A stretch of DNA of 64,000 nucleotides from Augochlora pura. Taxonomy: Eukaryota; Arthropoda; Insecta; Hymenoptera; Halictidae. The position numbers were made by a program, and so were the translations under genes. The stretch covers positions 12,834,001 to 12,898,000 of the forward strand of contig NC_135772.1 in the NCBI RefSeq assembly GCF_028453695.1. Direction: 5' to 3'. Below are positions 1-11,180 of the stretch, one piece after another (position 1 is the first letter of the stretch; each line of letters opens with the position of its first letter). The notes beneath the pieces were generated by a model. That model was not told where the DNA came from. It worked only from the letters and a program-made list of their open reading frames with translations, and did no database searches.

Positions 1-3000
1 AGCGTTTTTGGCATAAAATCGGCCATCTATTGTTATTAATTTCTTAGCTAATTGGAATGCTATAAATTGTTTCAATGGTATCTGCGAAATTATCGGATTA
101 AAATTATTATGACATTATTGCGAAACATTGCTCATTCTGTGTTTTCTCTGCTATCCGCGTTCAAGTTTATCAATGCATTATCGACGGGGAATAAAAGCAC
201 TTGATATATATATATATACGTATACTATGCACGGACACAGTGCAACGTACATATGTTAGTAATCCCTGCCCCGTGGCGTCGCGATGAATAATTTAAAGTC
301 AGCGTATTTTATGTGCGATAATAATGGCTTTTTGTGGCACGATAGCAATTTCATAATGTGCTGAAAGCGTAACGATGTCAAGTTCGACTTCGGTTACAGG
401 CTGGTTTCGGGGTCATTCCCACGTAAAAGCGGGGGTACAATAACCCGTTGTGTACCGTGAACGTCGTCAAACACGAATCTACGATCTTCACGGGCAACGA
501 GCAGGCCAGAAATCAGAAAATCTTCCCGGCCGTTCGGTTAAAGTCACACCATCACGACCGATCGTTGTGGTTCAACCGGCGCTTCCGGTCTGCGTACCTG
601 CACGGCCGGAAACGTGCTTCTCCCCCTTACATCCTGAGGATCGCATGTGCACCGGGTTTTACCAATAACCCCGGCCCGCATTTCCACCTTTTATTCGCCG
701 TCTGCAGTGCCAACAATAAGGAACAAGACAAAAGAATATCCACCGTTCACGCAATGTTTATGAATCGTCTACTTTTTGAATTCGGAAGATGTTCTGCAAT
801 CATTTTGCAAAGACATAGTTAAATTATATTTATAAAATTATACGATTAAAAAACTCTTGCTATTTATGCAAATATTTGCATGGACCTGACGGCTGAAATT
901 AAAGTGCAACAGTAATTTGATTAAAGTTAATTGTTTTAATTTTCTTTTACACTTTTTCCAAGTAAAAGTATCCTAAAACTTGCATGATTTGTTTGTAAAC
1001 ATAAAAAAGATGTAAATATTAATATTTATTTTAACAGAATTGGTAAATGCAAAATCAATTTTGCAAATAGCCATCAAAATTATCTATAATGAAATATCAA
1101 TGAATTTTTATAAGTTTATATAAATTTTCTAACAGTTGTATCAACATACAGTAAAAACTAGCTAACCTCTAATTGATTTAACAAATTGAGCAATGTATAA
1201 TACTGTTACTTTTGCAAAAACCACAATCTGGCAATAAATATTATGTCTACAATTTCATCTTCAGATCCACTAAAATATTCGTTCTATCTCTCTATTATTC
1301 AAATAGCAGTCTTTTATAACTACAAATTTCGTTTTATCAATCACGCGAAAAACGATAAATTTCTTTTTGAAAGGTCATCGGGAACTAAGTTTCTAAAATT
1401 ATTACATCAACAACGTTACATTAATCTGCAAATTTAGTTGTCTTCTTCATAATAACAAATAATTTAATGTTCATTAAAAATGCAAGAAATGTTTAAAACT
1501 GCATTGAACTATTCTTGAGCATATTACTATCACACCAATGTCAGATAATAAATTGCATATGGAAAATTTAAATAGTTTTTGTTAATTCGAATCATTAATT
1601 AGAATCGTAGTTTGTATCTACATGAAATTTTTTTGCAAAATTAATATTTCGAAGTTTCCAATATATACTGCATCAGTATTGCATTATCTGTAAAATAACT
1701 TTAGAAACAGAAAAATGATCGTATCGACCGAATAGCTTAGTTGCGATTGGAAAGGTAGATTTCATCCTGTCCGACCGAAGATACTTTACCGACTGTCGAC
1801 AAGTTACCTTTACCTTTCGCTTTTACCAATGGTAGGTATCTACGGATGGAGAATCTACTATATCGATGAGTATAAGTTTTCGAATATACCAAACGGATTT
1901 CCTGAACATCTGGGCTAAGATGAAACGTTTGCAAATCCCTATTTCTCACGGTGTAACCGCACGTGGTACACAGATGATTACGGATGTAGCATTTGTACAA
2001 CAGATGCAATAGCTACAGAAGAAAGATAGGATGCACTAATCATATTCATGACACGACTAAATGCATCTTGTATACTTGCTGTCTTACAAACGTGTGCGAA
2101 TCTTCTAAAATAAAGATATATAAATATAAATATATTATATTTATATTTCTATATATATTTCAAGATTGATCTTTTGTGTACATTCCGATTAATTCACAAA
2201 TTTATAAATAAGTCTAACATTGTCACGTTGTCTAGTCCTTAAATTATTGTAGCAAATTTCTTCCCATTGAATTAATGAAAATGCCCAGTTAACTGAGTTC
2301 TTGTTAATGTTAATATTACCTTAGTGTTCAGCTATTGTATTTTAAAAATTCATAACGATACTAAATAAAATATTATTCCACAATTTTTATCGTAAAAGAA
2401 TATTTCAAGTGCTTGGCATACAAAATAGAAATATTAAAACATTGTTTCTCACATTTGAAACAATCAAGATGAAAACACTATATGTATATATTCATGTATA
2501 TTTACTGAAGTCTTGTTCTCGGCTTAATGACCGCGCGACTAAGCAGTACTTAAATTATTAGTTTCCCAAAGTTTGTTTATTCTCGATCACGAAGCACCCA
2601 TCGAAAATAAAGTCTCAATTTCGCGAAGTCATGCTGACCCATTAGAGAAATTTGCTGTTGCGGCGACAGATACGAATATCGTCGATACAAATGATACGCC
2701 GCCGTGACACGGAAGAACGATGGCAGGATGAATGGATACCGCAACTGTATTTCGGTGACTCTGACCCCCGGCTTAGGGCAGTTTAGCACGTGACTGGCAG
2801 GATTTTCCCTCCCGAAACCGGTGCGGTGAACCGAAAATTTTATAGACACTGCGACGAGGAGACATACAAAGCGGCCCGGTCCTGATTGAAACTCAAGCGG
2901 TGTGTGACCAAACGATTCGTCCTAAACCTTTTTTGCTAGTCGCACCGTGGACGATGACGTTCATTTATCTTCGAGTCATTTGTGGCGGACAGATTGAAAT

Positions 3001-4420
3001 TCCGGTTCCGCTCCTGCGGGTGCCACTAAATACGTAAATGGGAATCAAGCATCTGTATCAAGCGATTTCAACGGTGCAACGAAACCGGAACCATTAGGCT
3101 CGTCTTCGTGTCAAACAGTAACTGCAGTTTCGCTAAATAGCGTTTTCTCTAAACTATGATTTACTTTCCACAAGATCGCATGCGAAATTTTAATACTGAA
3201 TCTACCGAGCACCGACAGCGATTATTAGCTACTTTCTTCCTTAATAACGACAAGTTTAAATTTATTTAGATCTCTCGCCATTTTGTTCATATTCAAATAT
3301 GTATATATTATACACGGATTAAGAAATTCGATTGTTTCCTATGGAAGAGATTTTTATTACTTAAGTAACGTGAAATAAGTTCACCAAAGTTCTACCAAAA
3401 CTTTTAAATTGAGTCCTTCGTGCAACGTTTTTAATTTTACTGCGAAAGCTTCGGAGAGAAAATAACAGCCAGTTGCACGTGAACACAGCGCGATGAAAAT
3501 AACGTAACGCGAGCGTGAGAAACAGAGCATGGTCATAAATTGTCGTTAATTTTGATGATGATTTTACGAGATCGTCATCCGGCTGCCCCGACAAATATGG
3601 GAAATTCTATCCAGACGTTCCAGCAAAGCGAGATGATATATTCGAGGAGCATACGGGTGCCGGTATCGTGTTCTAACCCTAATTGTGTTGGTTATACCCC
3701 TTAATGCTCCCAGAAGGTATTGGTTTCGTTCTAAAGAATGGACTCGAGGCTCTTGAATGAGGTCCTTACCTGCGAGAAGTATGGCGGAAGAACGCATCGT
3801 TGGTCATCGAGACGCGAACTCTGCACCCTCTCGAGTAGCTCGAATAAATCTTGCGTCGTGTTCTGGAACAGAATGTTTTAATGAACGCCATTGTTTATAC
3901 AAAGTTGGAAGCCTTACAAAGAGAAAAACAGAATTGTTACAACCATTGTTGCTTCTAATGACAAGCACAATTTTCATAAATACGTCGAACCAAGTAATCG
4001 ACGAATTATTTTTAGTCCTCCGAATTTTACTTTTCTGGCGTATTTGTTCAAAGTCATTTATTAAATTAATAAATATATGGAGTTAACGTATATCAATGCG
4101 TTTAATTTCTCGGGTGTTTCGTTAACGAAAATACTATCGAATACGGAATGTTTTAAGCGGTTTAGTTTACCCGTGCTGCTTTCAAGATTTAACAGCTGGT
4201 AATATTAGCTACGTGTAGAACGTAATTTCTCGAAAAGCTATATTGTTGCTTTATGATGGCTCGCCTGACTGTACATCATAAGCTGCACGCTATAACCGTA
4301 GATCTTGTACGTATAAAATGAACATCGCAATTATGCATGCGAATAGATATTATTTAGAGGCCGTGATTTATACACCGACTGTTATACAGCAACTGTTCGT
4401 TCGTCTCTGTTACTGTTTCT
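1..4420. other. AT-rich region without a recognisable gene
   Basis: Both strands were read and nothing beyond short chance open frames was found. The longest (about 124 codons near 448-822) has no recognisable domain and sits in a locally GC-richer patch. A short AT-only inverted repeat with 11-base arms lies at 2122-2148, and a small (TA)n run lies near 204-219. The patch at 2580-3100 is more GC-rich but has no splice-flanked frame that I would defend. Confidence 0.6.
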
Positions 4421-4672
4421 TTAACCCCGTTGCACTATAATAACGAGTCAGACACGTGACAATGATTTCATGCATGACCTACTAAATGTGAATATTATTC
4501 ATTTATTTCGAATCGAAATCAAATTTAATTATTCTGTTATCGAAGCACAGAGCCGAAGATAAATAAAGACAATATAAGAAATAGGAATTGTTTAGTCCTG
4601 TTAAAGAAAATATTAGGAACGAATAAATGCTAATTAACGCAGCGTGAAAGGAATCATAGTGCAAGGGGTTAA
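4421..4672. mobile_element. TTAA-flanked MITE, family B (most complete copy)
   Basis: The element is 252 bp including a TTAA at each end. The left end reads TTAACCCCGTTGCACTATAA and the right end reads ATAGTGCAAGGGGTTAA, giving imperfect terminal inverted repeats of about 17 bp. It has no coding capacity. The exact TTAA flank plus ends starting with CC is the hallmark of piggyBac-type transposons, so this is probably a non-autonomous derivative; that parentage is inference. Diverged relatives lie near 11000-11180 and 62502-62705, sharing the inner motif around AGTGCTAAT and parts of the core. Confidence 0.7.
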
Positions 4673-6562
4673 ACATTGATTTCGAATATAGATTCGAAAT
4701 ACAAAACAGAAAAGCTTTGTGTTTCATTCGTAAAATAGAAATGCAACGTATTGTCATAAACAAATATGTGAATGAGAAATTGTTATAAGATGGCAAGTCC
4801 TACAGTAGAACATTACTCTAGAACTCATCCACTTTAACACAGTTAGAGATTCCAGGAAACTCTTCGTGTAACATGGTATTCTTTTACTAAAAAAAGCACA
4901 AAGTGCAAGGGAGACTCGGATAAAAATGCGTCGGAGATTTTCACACTTGGAAATATATGATAGGATGTCTGAAGAGAATGTAAACAGGTAAAAATGACAG
5001 AATTCCTGGGGGAAGCATACCATGGAAGCAAAGCGTACTGCGAACAGAAAATATTTTTCAATAAAGAAAATTTTCCATCGTATTTTTCTGATATCTTATT
5101 CGGTATTCGTGCAAATGGCTGAACTTTTGATGAATGTATTTGGTATGACAGAATTAAAGCGAAGCTATTTTATTAATTTTTTGAAATTCGCACTGGTTTT
5201 TTATACTGCGTGTTTGCGGCGAGCGATAATTTTGCAGATAGGTGGTAAAAAATTTCATGATTTTGAAACAGATATATTTACACTTACTTTGATTTTTTCC
5301 GGGTTGGCCCCAACATCTTGCCTATCGTCTTCCACCGCATTACGACGGGTGTCAGACTCACAATACTGTTCGAGCTGTTGTCTCCTGAAAAAAAATGAAG
5401 TCACCGTTAGAGAAAGTGTTTTTAAATTATGCTATTAAAAATTAAATTTGTCTAAAAGAAGACAATTAACGACTTAGAAATGAAAGAATCTTGAAATTTC
5501 AGAAAATATGAAGTACTATTCTCATGTTAGTATTAACAAACAACGTTGAGGGTATACATATCATTTATATAGCAAATACAAATTATAATTAAATATACAG
5601 ATTTTGATTAAAAAATAATGGTTCTATTTTACTATCTTCTTTAATTTGTATATACTATTATATGTGGCGCGCTTGAAATACCATCTCCCTTCTACTTTTG
5701 AACTTAGCAGCTACGTTTGTTATTTATATAATGTTACATCCACTGTTAGGGTAATATACTTCACATGTATACATAGAGCTGTTAAACAGGTCACTACATT
5801 TAACCCTTTTCTTGAGAACCGAATGTAATTTTGAAGCTCGTACACTTTAAATGTCGCGTGACTGGTATATGACGGAATTATTAATTTTTAGCAAATATAA
5901 TTTCCAAATAGAAAATACTTCCGCAATTTCTACGATAATCTATCATGTCTTCTTAATTTGATCGGTGACCGCAAAACGTAAATATATCTAAAAAGTAATT
6001 AATATCGTACAACTTAATTTTTCAAATTTAATTTAATTAAACAAAGTACTTCAGTGCAATGTCTGAGGCAATTAAAAAATGATTATATATTTTTTGAGAA
6101 ACGCGAAGAATTGTTGAAGTTGTTATAATGAGCGAGCGCCTAGTTGTCGAGGTAAGAGCTAATGTAAAAATCCTAGCGCCCCGATAAACCTAAAGATCTT
6201 TTTTCGGTGGATCTAGTGCAGCCTTCGTTCGACCGAGTCTTATGCTATTTTTATCGCGACTCGTTGTTCCTTATCGCACCCTGTAGAACGGTTCAAGGAA
6301 TAGGCCGTTCGTGCCGAAGTATATCAAGAGAGCAGATGGGCCGGAACATCGAGTCGTTAAAGACTTTCCTCGGCGTTCACGACAAACGTGAAGATTGCCT
6401 AATTTGAGGCTTCCCCCCTACGAAGACTGGACTGGCCGAAACAAATGCGCATCTGGCAGCAGCTGCTGACTTTTCGACCGACGCTCCGATGATGACGGTC
6501 GCAACATGCTCGATCTTCTTTTTCGTATGGTTCACGACGGCGACTATAGCTAATTCTCAGTA
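4673..6562. other. AT-rich region without a recognisable gene
   Basis: The open frames of 60-138 codons seen here lack splice-site context, domain resemblance and codon bias. A TTAACCCTTTTCTTGAGAAC motif near 5799-5818 resembles a TTAA-element terminus, but no partner end was found. Confidence 0.5.
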
Positions 6563-6775
6563 TTAATCCTTCGCACTCGAGTGGCAACTCAGCGGCGCCA
6601 TTAAAATTGTTGTAGAACATTGAAAGTTATTTTTATAGATATCACCGAGGCTTAGATTTACGGAGTTTGTTGAAAGTGTAACTGTTATGTGAGTCACGAG
6701 ACTCAATTTAATACTAGAAGCCAGAAAAATGATTTTAGATTTCCAATTGAAATGGCTTCGAGTGCAAAGGGTTAA
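6563..6775 (-). mobile_element. TTAA-flanked MITE, family A, copy 1 (inverted)
   Basis: This is a 213-bp element bounded by TTAA (6563-6566 and 6772-6775). Its left end is TTAATCCTTCGCACTCGAGT and its right end is GGCTTCGAGTGCAAAGGGTTAA-like, forming inverted ends of about 18 bp with few mismatches. Read on the minus strand it aligns with the copies at 7637-7877 and 30026-30205 at both ends, including the shared GTGGCG/GGCGCC-type subterminal block, and with the partial copy at 8167-8304 in its interior. It is non-coding. Derivation from a piggyBac-like transposon is inferred from the TTAA target and the CCC-type terminus. Confidence 0.75.
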
Positions 6776-7636
6776 CTTATAAACTCTTCACGCAATTACT
6801 TGTGCTCAATTATTATTTATGCATTCTTAACGCTAAACTTATTGATTGGCTAAATAAGGTTGATAAGTTTCAATTTTCTTAGCCTTTTCACCGCTTTAAT
6901 AATAATTAACGAATTAAAGAATTTAGTCTGTATAATTTCAACAATTTTAAAGTAATTTAATATAAAGTGCCAAGATAGCATTGCTTCTCAGAGAAATTAA
7001 AATGCGTAAAAAGCAAAGTATAGTTTGAGACGAACGATATTGTTCTAAATTCATACATACACGGAACATTTGTTACATTCAAATATCGAAATCATTTTAC
7101 CAATCATTTTATTTTCTGTTCCAAACTTCCAAAGTCCCTCCAAAAATTCTACCATTTATTTGCTCCTTAAGTACTCGGCATTATTTAACTCTTTCGCTAC
7201 GGATGTGTCCGGTACCGTTAAAAATACGAGGTCACGGTTCATGATTAACAGTGAACGATACTATTATTTCATAACGGCCGAATAAATCTTAGTTGTATAA
7301 ACGACTTGTGTTCCATCTTGATATACGAGCTTAATTACATCTTTAACAGTAACGGGATTAAAACCGCACGGGTCACATTACCGCCGAGGTCCGGAGATTT
7401 TATTTTAACCCTAGTTTAACGATGCGTGGGGTCGCGGCATTGAATTTATCGCTCGATATTCGATGCTCCAATTCGTGATTTTATATACGAAACTGTTTTC
7501 GGAGGAGCGAAAATCATCTCTAGATATTAATTTTGTTGCAAGATATATAGATGGAATATACAGACGTGTTCGCGATGAAAGGCGCCGAGGCGCCAATGAA
7601 AATCGTTATATCATTTCCAAAATAATTTTCACATTA
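6776..7636. other. AT-rich spacer, no gene seen
   Basis: A TTAACTCTTTCGCTACGG motif at 7185-7202 has the look of a TTAA-element terminus, but no matching opposite end was found. Otherwise nothing is supported. Confidence 0.45.
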
Positions 7637-7877
7637 TTAACCCTTTGCACTCGAAGCCATTTCAACTGGTAATCTGAAGTAATTTCTCTGGCATATAGCA
7701 TTTCCATATTATACAAAGAAGTATATTTTATGTATTTGTAATTCATTCTTGTCATTCGTAATAACATAACCTTAACAATTTTTTAAATGCAAACTTTGTT
7801 AGCATAGAGATTATTTTGCAACGTGATAGAACAATTTTATGGTGCCTCACAGTCACCACTCGAGTGCAAAGTGTTAA
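7637..7877 (+). mobile_element. TTAA-flanked MITE, family A, copy 2
   Basis: This 241-bp element starts TTAACCCTTTGCACTCGAAG and ends CACTCGAGTGCAAAGTGTTAA-like, giving inverted ends of about 18 bp inside TTAA flanks (7637-7640 and 7874-7877). The core is AT-rich and non-coding. The subterminal GGTGCCTCA block before the right end is shared with the copy at 30026-30205, and the block after the left end (a run around CCATTTCAACTGGTAATCTG) is shared with the other copies. It lies about 860 bp from the inverted copy 1. Confidence 0.78.
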
Positions 7878-8089
7878 AGACCCTTCTATTTAGAAGATTG
7901 TTAATATATAGCTCAACGTTATATTTTATACATTAAATATAAATTAATGTATAACAAATAGAATAATGTATGAATTTTTAGTATTTTTATTTCGTATATT
8001 TTACATTTGCCGGTGCTTATTCCATTAAATTCCTGTGCTACAAATAGGATTTTCATAAATTAAATAAATAAAATGTTGAATAAGAAGAG

Positions 8090-8166
8090 CGTCACCCATA
8101 TTTGGGTGACGGGGCCCCCACATAAGCATTATATGACATAACCTGACGCGGCGACGAACGTGTTAA
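8090..8166. mobile_element. Terminus-like segment of a different TTAA element, with hairpin
   Basis: A perfect 9-bp inverted repeat, CGTCACCCA (8090-8098) and TGGGTGACG (8103-8111), encloses a 4-base loop and is followed by a GC palindrome-like GGGCCCCC. The segment ends at 8163-8166 with GGCGACGAACGTGTTAA, whose complement reads TTAACACGTTCGTCGCC, a terminus-like string on a TTAA. It abuts the family A fragment at 8167-8304. No matching opposite end was found upstream, so the element is either truncated or very degraded. Confidence 0.4.
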
Positions 8167-8304
8167 AAACGTAACAGTTTCATGATTCACTAGACTCAAT
8201 TTCGTATTCAGAAATTGTACTAAGTTATATAAAATGGAATTGCAGCTGGTTAAAATAGCTATTTTAGATCTAGGCTTAAAATAGCCTGGAGCGCAAAGGG
8301 TTAA
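8167..8304 (-). mobile_element. Family A MITE, partial copy
   Basis: The right end GAGCGCAAAGGGTTAA (TTAA at 8301-8304) and the inner stretch near 8180-8210 (a GACTCAATTT block) align with copy 1 at 6563-6775. The other terminus is absent: homology stops at the TTAA at 8163-8166, where a terminus-like sequence of another family begins. This looks like one TTAA element having inserted into, or recombined with, another. Confidence 0.55.
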
Positions 8305-9990
8305 ATAAAATCGTCGATTTACTTTGGTGGATTACACCGGCGCGACAAACGTTTGGAAAATAGGGTACGAACGTATCGAATTTATGAGACGACCGAGCTA
8401 TTGGTCATTTCCCGGGCGCAAAAACTCACGAAGATAAACGTACCGATGCGTTCTGGGTTTCTGCAACTCATCCAGTCGGTCGCTTTCCATTCGATTACGA
8501 TCGACCCAGTCGGATTCTGTCGTTCGATCGATCCTTCACATACACGTCGTCAGCATTTCGCAACGTAGCCACGAGAAATAACGGAAGATACGTCCTTGCG
8601 ACCGGCCGGCAAAAGGACTGTACGTATGAACAAACAGTATTCGCATAATCCCTACACACAAAAATACGACGGATCGTGGCGTGTTCGTTTCGTTAACAAA
8701 AAAAAAATGTGAACGAGAAACATCGCGGCCTTTTTCGAAACGAATTTCGACCACGACTGTTGCAAACATTCCTCGAATAATGCGATCGGAGATATGTAAA
8801 AAATTCGAAAACTGTTGTAAAAATGTTTCGTTTAATTAACGCTTCATGTTCTTTGCTGTAGTTTTATATTCGTTTATAAATATCGATTTATAAGATTTTT
8901 AAGGGCACGAATTCGCGCCTTTAAAATTCGCGTTCTGATTACATTAGGTATTAGCGATGCACTTTCCTGCAAGCCCTGTATCTTTCAAAAGGCCACTCTT
9001 AATCGTTCCAATTGCATTCTCGCCTCTTCGGGCGAACTTGCAGTTGCATGCATTTTCTTCTTACACCTATTCCCCGTCTCATTCCCCGCCCGAGCAAAGT
9101 AATTGTCTTGAATTTCTCAGTTGGCTCGCTTCGGTTGGAACGATTGCGCAAATTTTACAAGAATATCACCTTGAACTTTATTAATTATTATGAATCTCGA
9201 AATGAAATTGTCTTCGAAAGAATTGTCAGGGTCACGCGACTCCATAATAATGTTGTAAACTCGTACTAAATGTAATAAATGTTCTTCTATAATAGGAACA
9301 GATATTTTATTGAACGCAGTGCGATATCGATCAGAATTTACAGTTTCGAACTCTGTTTTTAATTACAGAAATTGCATTGTATTCCTTTGATTTGTAATTA
9401 GTTGACACACGATATTGTGATATTTGAAACTCGTAGACGCAATAATTATAATTTTTAAAGAAATATTCTTGCAGACTGGTTGAGCAAATTCCGAAACTCA
9501 GGCAGACAGCCGTGCACAACCCCCTGATTCAAGCAATTGATCAGTTCGACCTCGAAATTCTACTTCGTGTCTTAAAGCGGCAACCCAATCTCCGAATAGG
9601 TTCAATCAGATCGCGAGAGAATCCCCAAAATGTAACTACGTTCGAAACCGTGTTTCACCACGAAATATTTCTATGGCATCGATACTCTTTCCTTAATAAA
9701 ATAAGAACAAGTTTAAAAAATTGATCTACAGTCCTGAAACGACACGTACGAAAATATTTGTACGTTGCAAACTTAAAAATAAAAATTAATGCATAGTTGA
9801 TTCTAAAGAGGATCGATAAGAAAGAAATACACTTTGAAAATACTGATCTCCGTGCTTCCATTGCGACCACAATTTTCATCTCGAATTCCATCGTTCCTGG
9901 ACGTGTGTTACACATTTAGAAGGCAGCGGACATTTGTTAAATATTGACACGAGAAAATGGTACCTTTAGCAAATGAACAGGCATTTAATC
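8305..9990. other. Mixed-composition region, no confirmed gene
   Basis: Short frames only. One possible internal exon at about 9477-9632 (plus strand) is discussed as a low-confidence finding. Nothing else is supported. Confidence 0.45.
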
Positions 9991-10480
9991 GATCCGGACC
10001 GCTGCGAGCCGAGGCGATATAAAGCGAGGTTATAAAATTTTCGAAGTCCCCCGGGGCCAAAGCGAGGAAATATTGTTATCGGTTGGATTTCCACGAAGAA
10101 TTCTCGGATTCAATAACAACGCGAGCACGTAGCCTTAGCGATTGGAGGTTGCGAAAGAAGGTCGAACGAACGAGAAAGCGGCCAGCCAACCGGCCGTCCA
10201 GCCGGCCGTCCAGCCAGCCAGCCAGCCAGCCGGTCTGCCTCGACAAGGCAAATCGGCGAGCTTCTAAAACGAACTGCAATCTTTCTGCGGCTGGCATTTA
10301 TCGTCGTATCTGTCGATAATCGCGCATTCCTCTCCGTCAAGCGCCATAAAGGACCGACGCGGTGCGTGTGGCGTGGCAGCGGCCTAGTGTCGCGGGGTGT
10401 CGCGCCAGCTATGGCGCGATTACGCTCGCAACCGAGCCGGTCCGTAGTGGACTGGAAACCCGTTTTTCGTGGCCAAAATC
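9990..10480. other. GC/CpG-rich block
   Basis: A sharp rise in GC and CpG relative to both flanks. Overlapping open frames of 64-80 codons occur on both strands, as expected when stops are rare, and none is recognisable. It contains a CCAG-type microsatellite. Confidence 0.5.
10180..10236. repeat. CCAG/CCGGC short tandem repeat
   Basis: About 56 bases of imperfect units built from GCCAGCC and CCGGCCGTCCAG, ending in five consecutive CCAG units before CCGGTCTG. The open frames across it in both directions are by-products of the 4-base repeat. Confidence 0.8.
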
Positions 10481-10999
10481 GAACTTTTCATGTTTCGCGT
10501 GTTCACCAAAATTTTTACATACCTTCGCAACCCTCAAAATCTACAATGTTAGATAACTATGCGCGCAGAAACTCTACACCAACAATAAAATTCGTGAGTA
10601 CAATATGAAAACAATTAGTCTAAGAATTGCACGCTATCAGGTTTAAACGAATGTCTTATTATTACGCCTACATTTTTTATATAATTAGTTTCTGAGAATT
10701 ATTTAGTCAACGTACGACCGTCGTTATATTAATCTAAACGTTCGTCGACATTTACTTTTCTATCAATATACAAAATGTCGAAATCAATTGTTTTTATCAA
10801 AAATAGAACCGTTGACATATATTTTTGAGTTTGCGATACTTTAGCTGGCGTCGAGACAGATGCAGCGATCTATTATATTTTAACTTTAAGGTTTAAACTT
10901 TAAAATAACGCTAACTTGGACTTTAGCGTCGGCTTTAGCTTACTATCTAAGAAAGATTTACGAAGCTTTCGTCATTATACTGATAAGAACCAGTGCTGC
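10481..10999. other. AT-rich spacer
   Basis: Nothing recognisable was seen on either strand. Confidence 0.45.
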
Positions 11000-11180
11000 T
11001 TAACCTGTTGCATTACGAACGAAGTTCCTAGTATTAACGAAACAAGATTTAATTGTTCTGTTATAAAAATCTAGAAATTAGAATAAATGTGAATACGTAA
11101 ATGAAGTCGAAAAAGTGCTAATCAACGTAGAGCTGTGAAGAAAATCGTATTAAAAATATGTAAAACCGGTTTTAAATATA
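11000..11180. mobile_element. Family B MITE relic (degraded)
   Basis: It starts TTAACCTGTTGCATTACGAA at a TTAA (11000-11003) and retains the inner TTTAATTGTTCTGTTATA block and the GTGCTAATCAACG block found in the family B copy at 4421-4672. The right terminus is not preserved, so the end coordinate is approximate. Confidence 0.45.

Noticed and set aside
7411..7672. Open frames on both strands near 7.5 kb
   Set aside because: They mirror each other across the same DNA, and one runs into the MITE at 7637.
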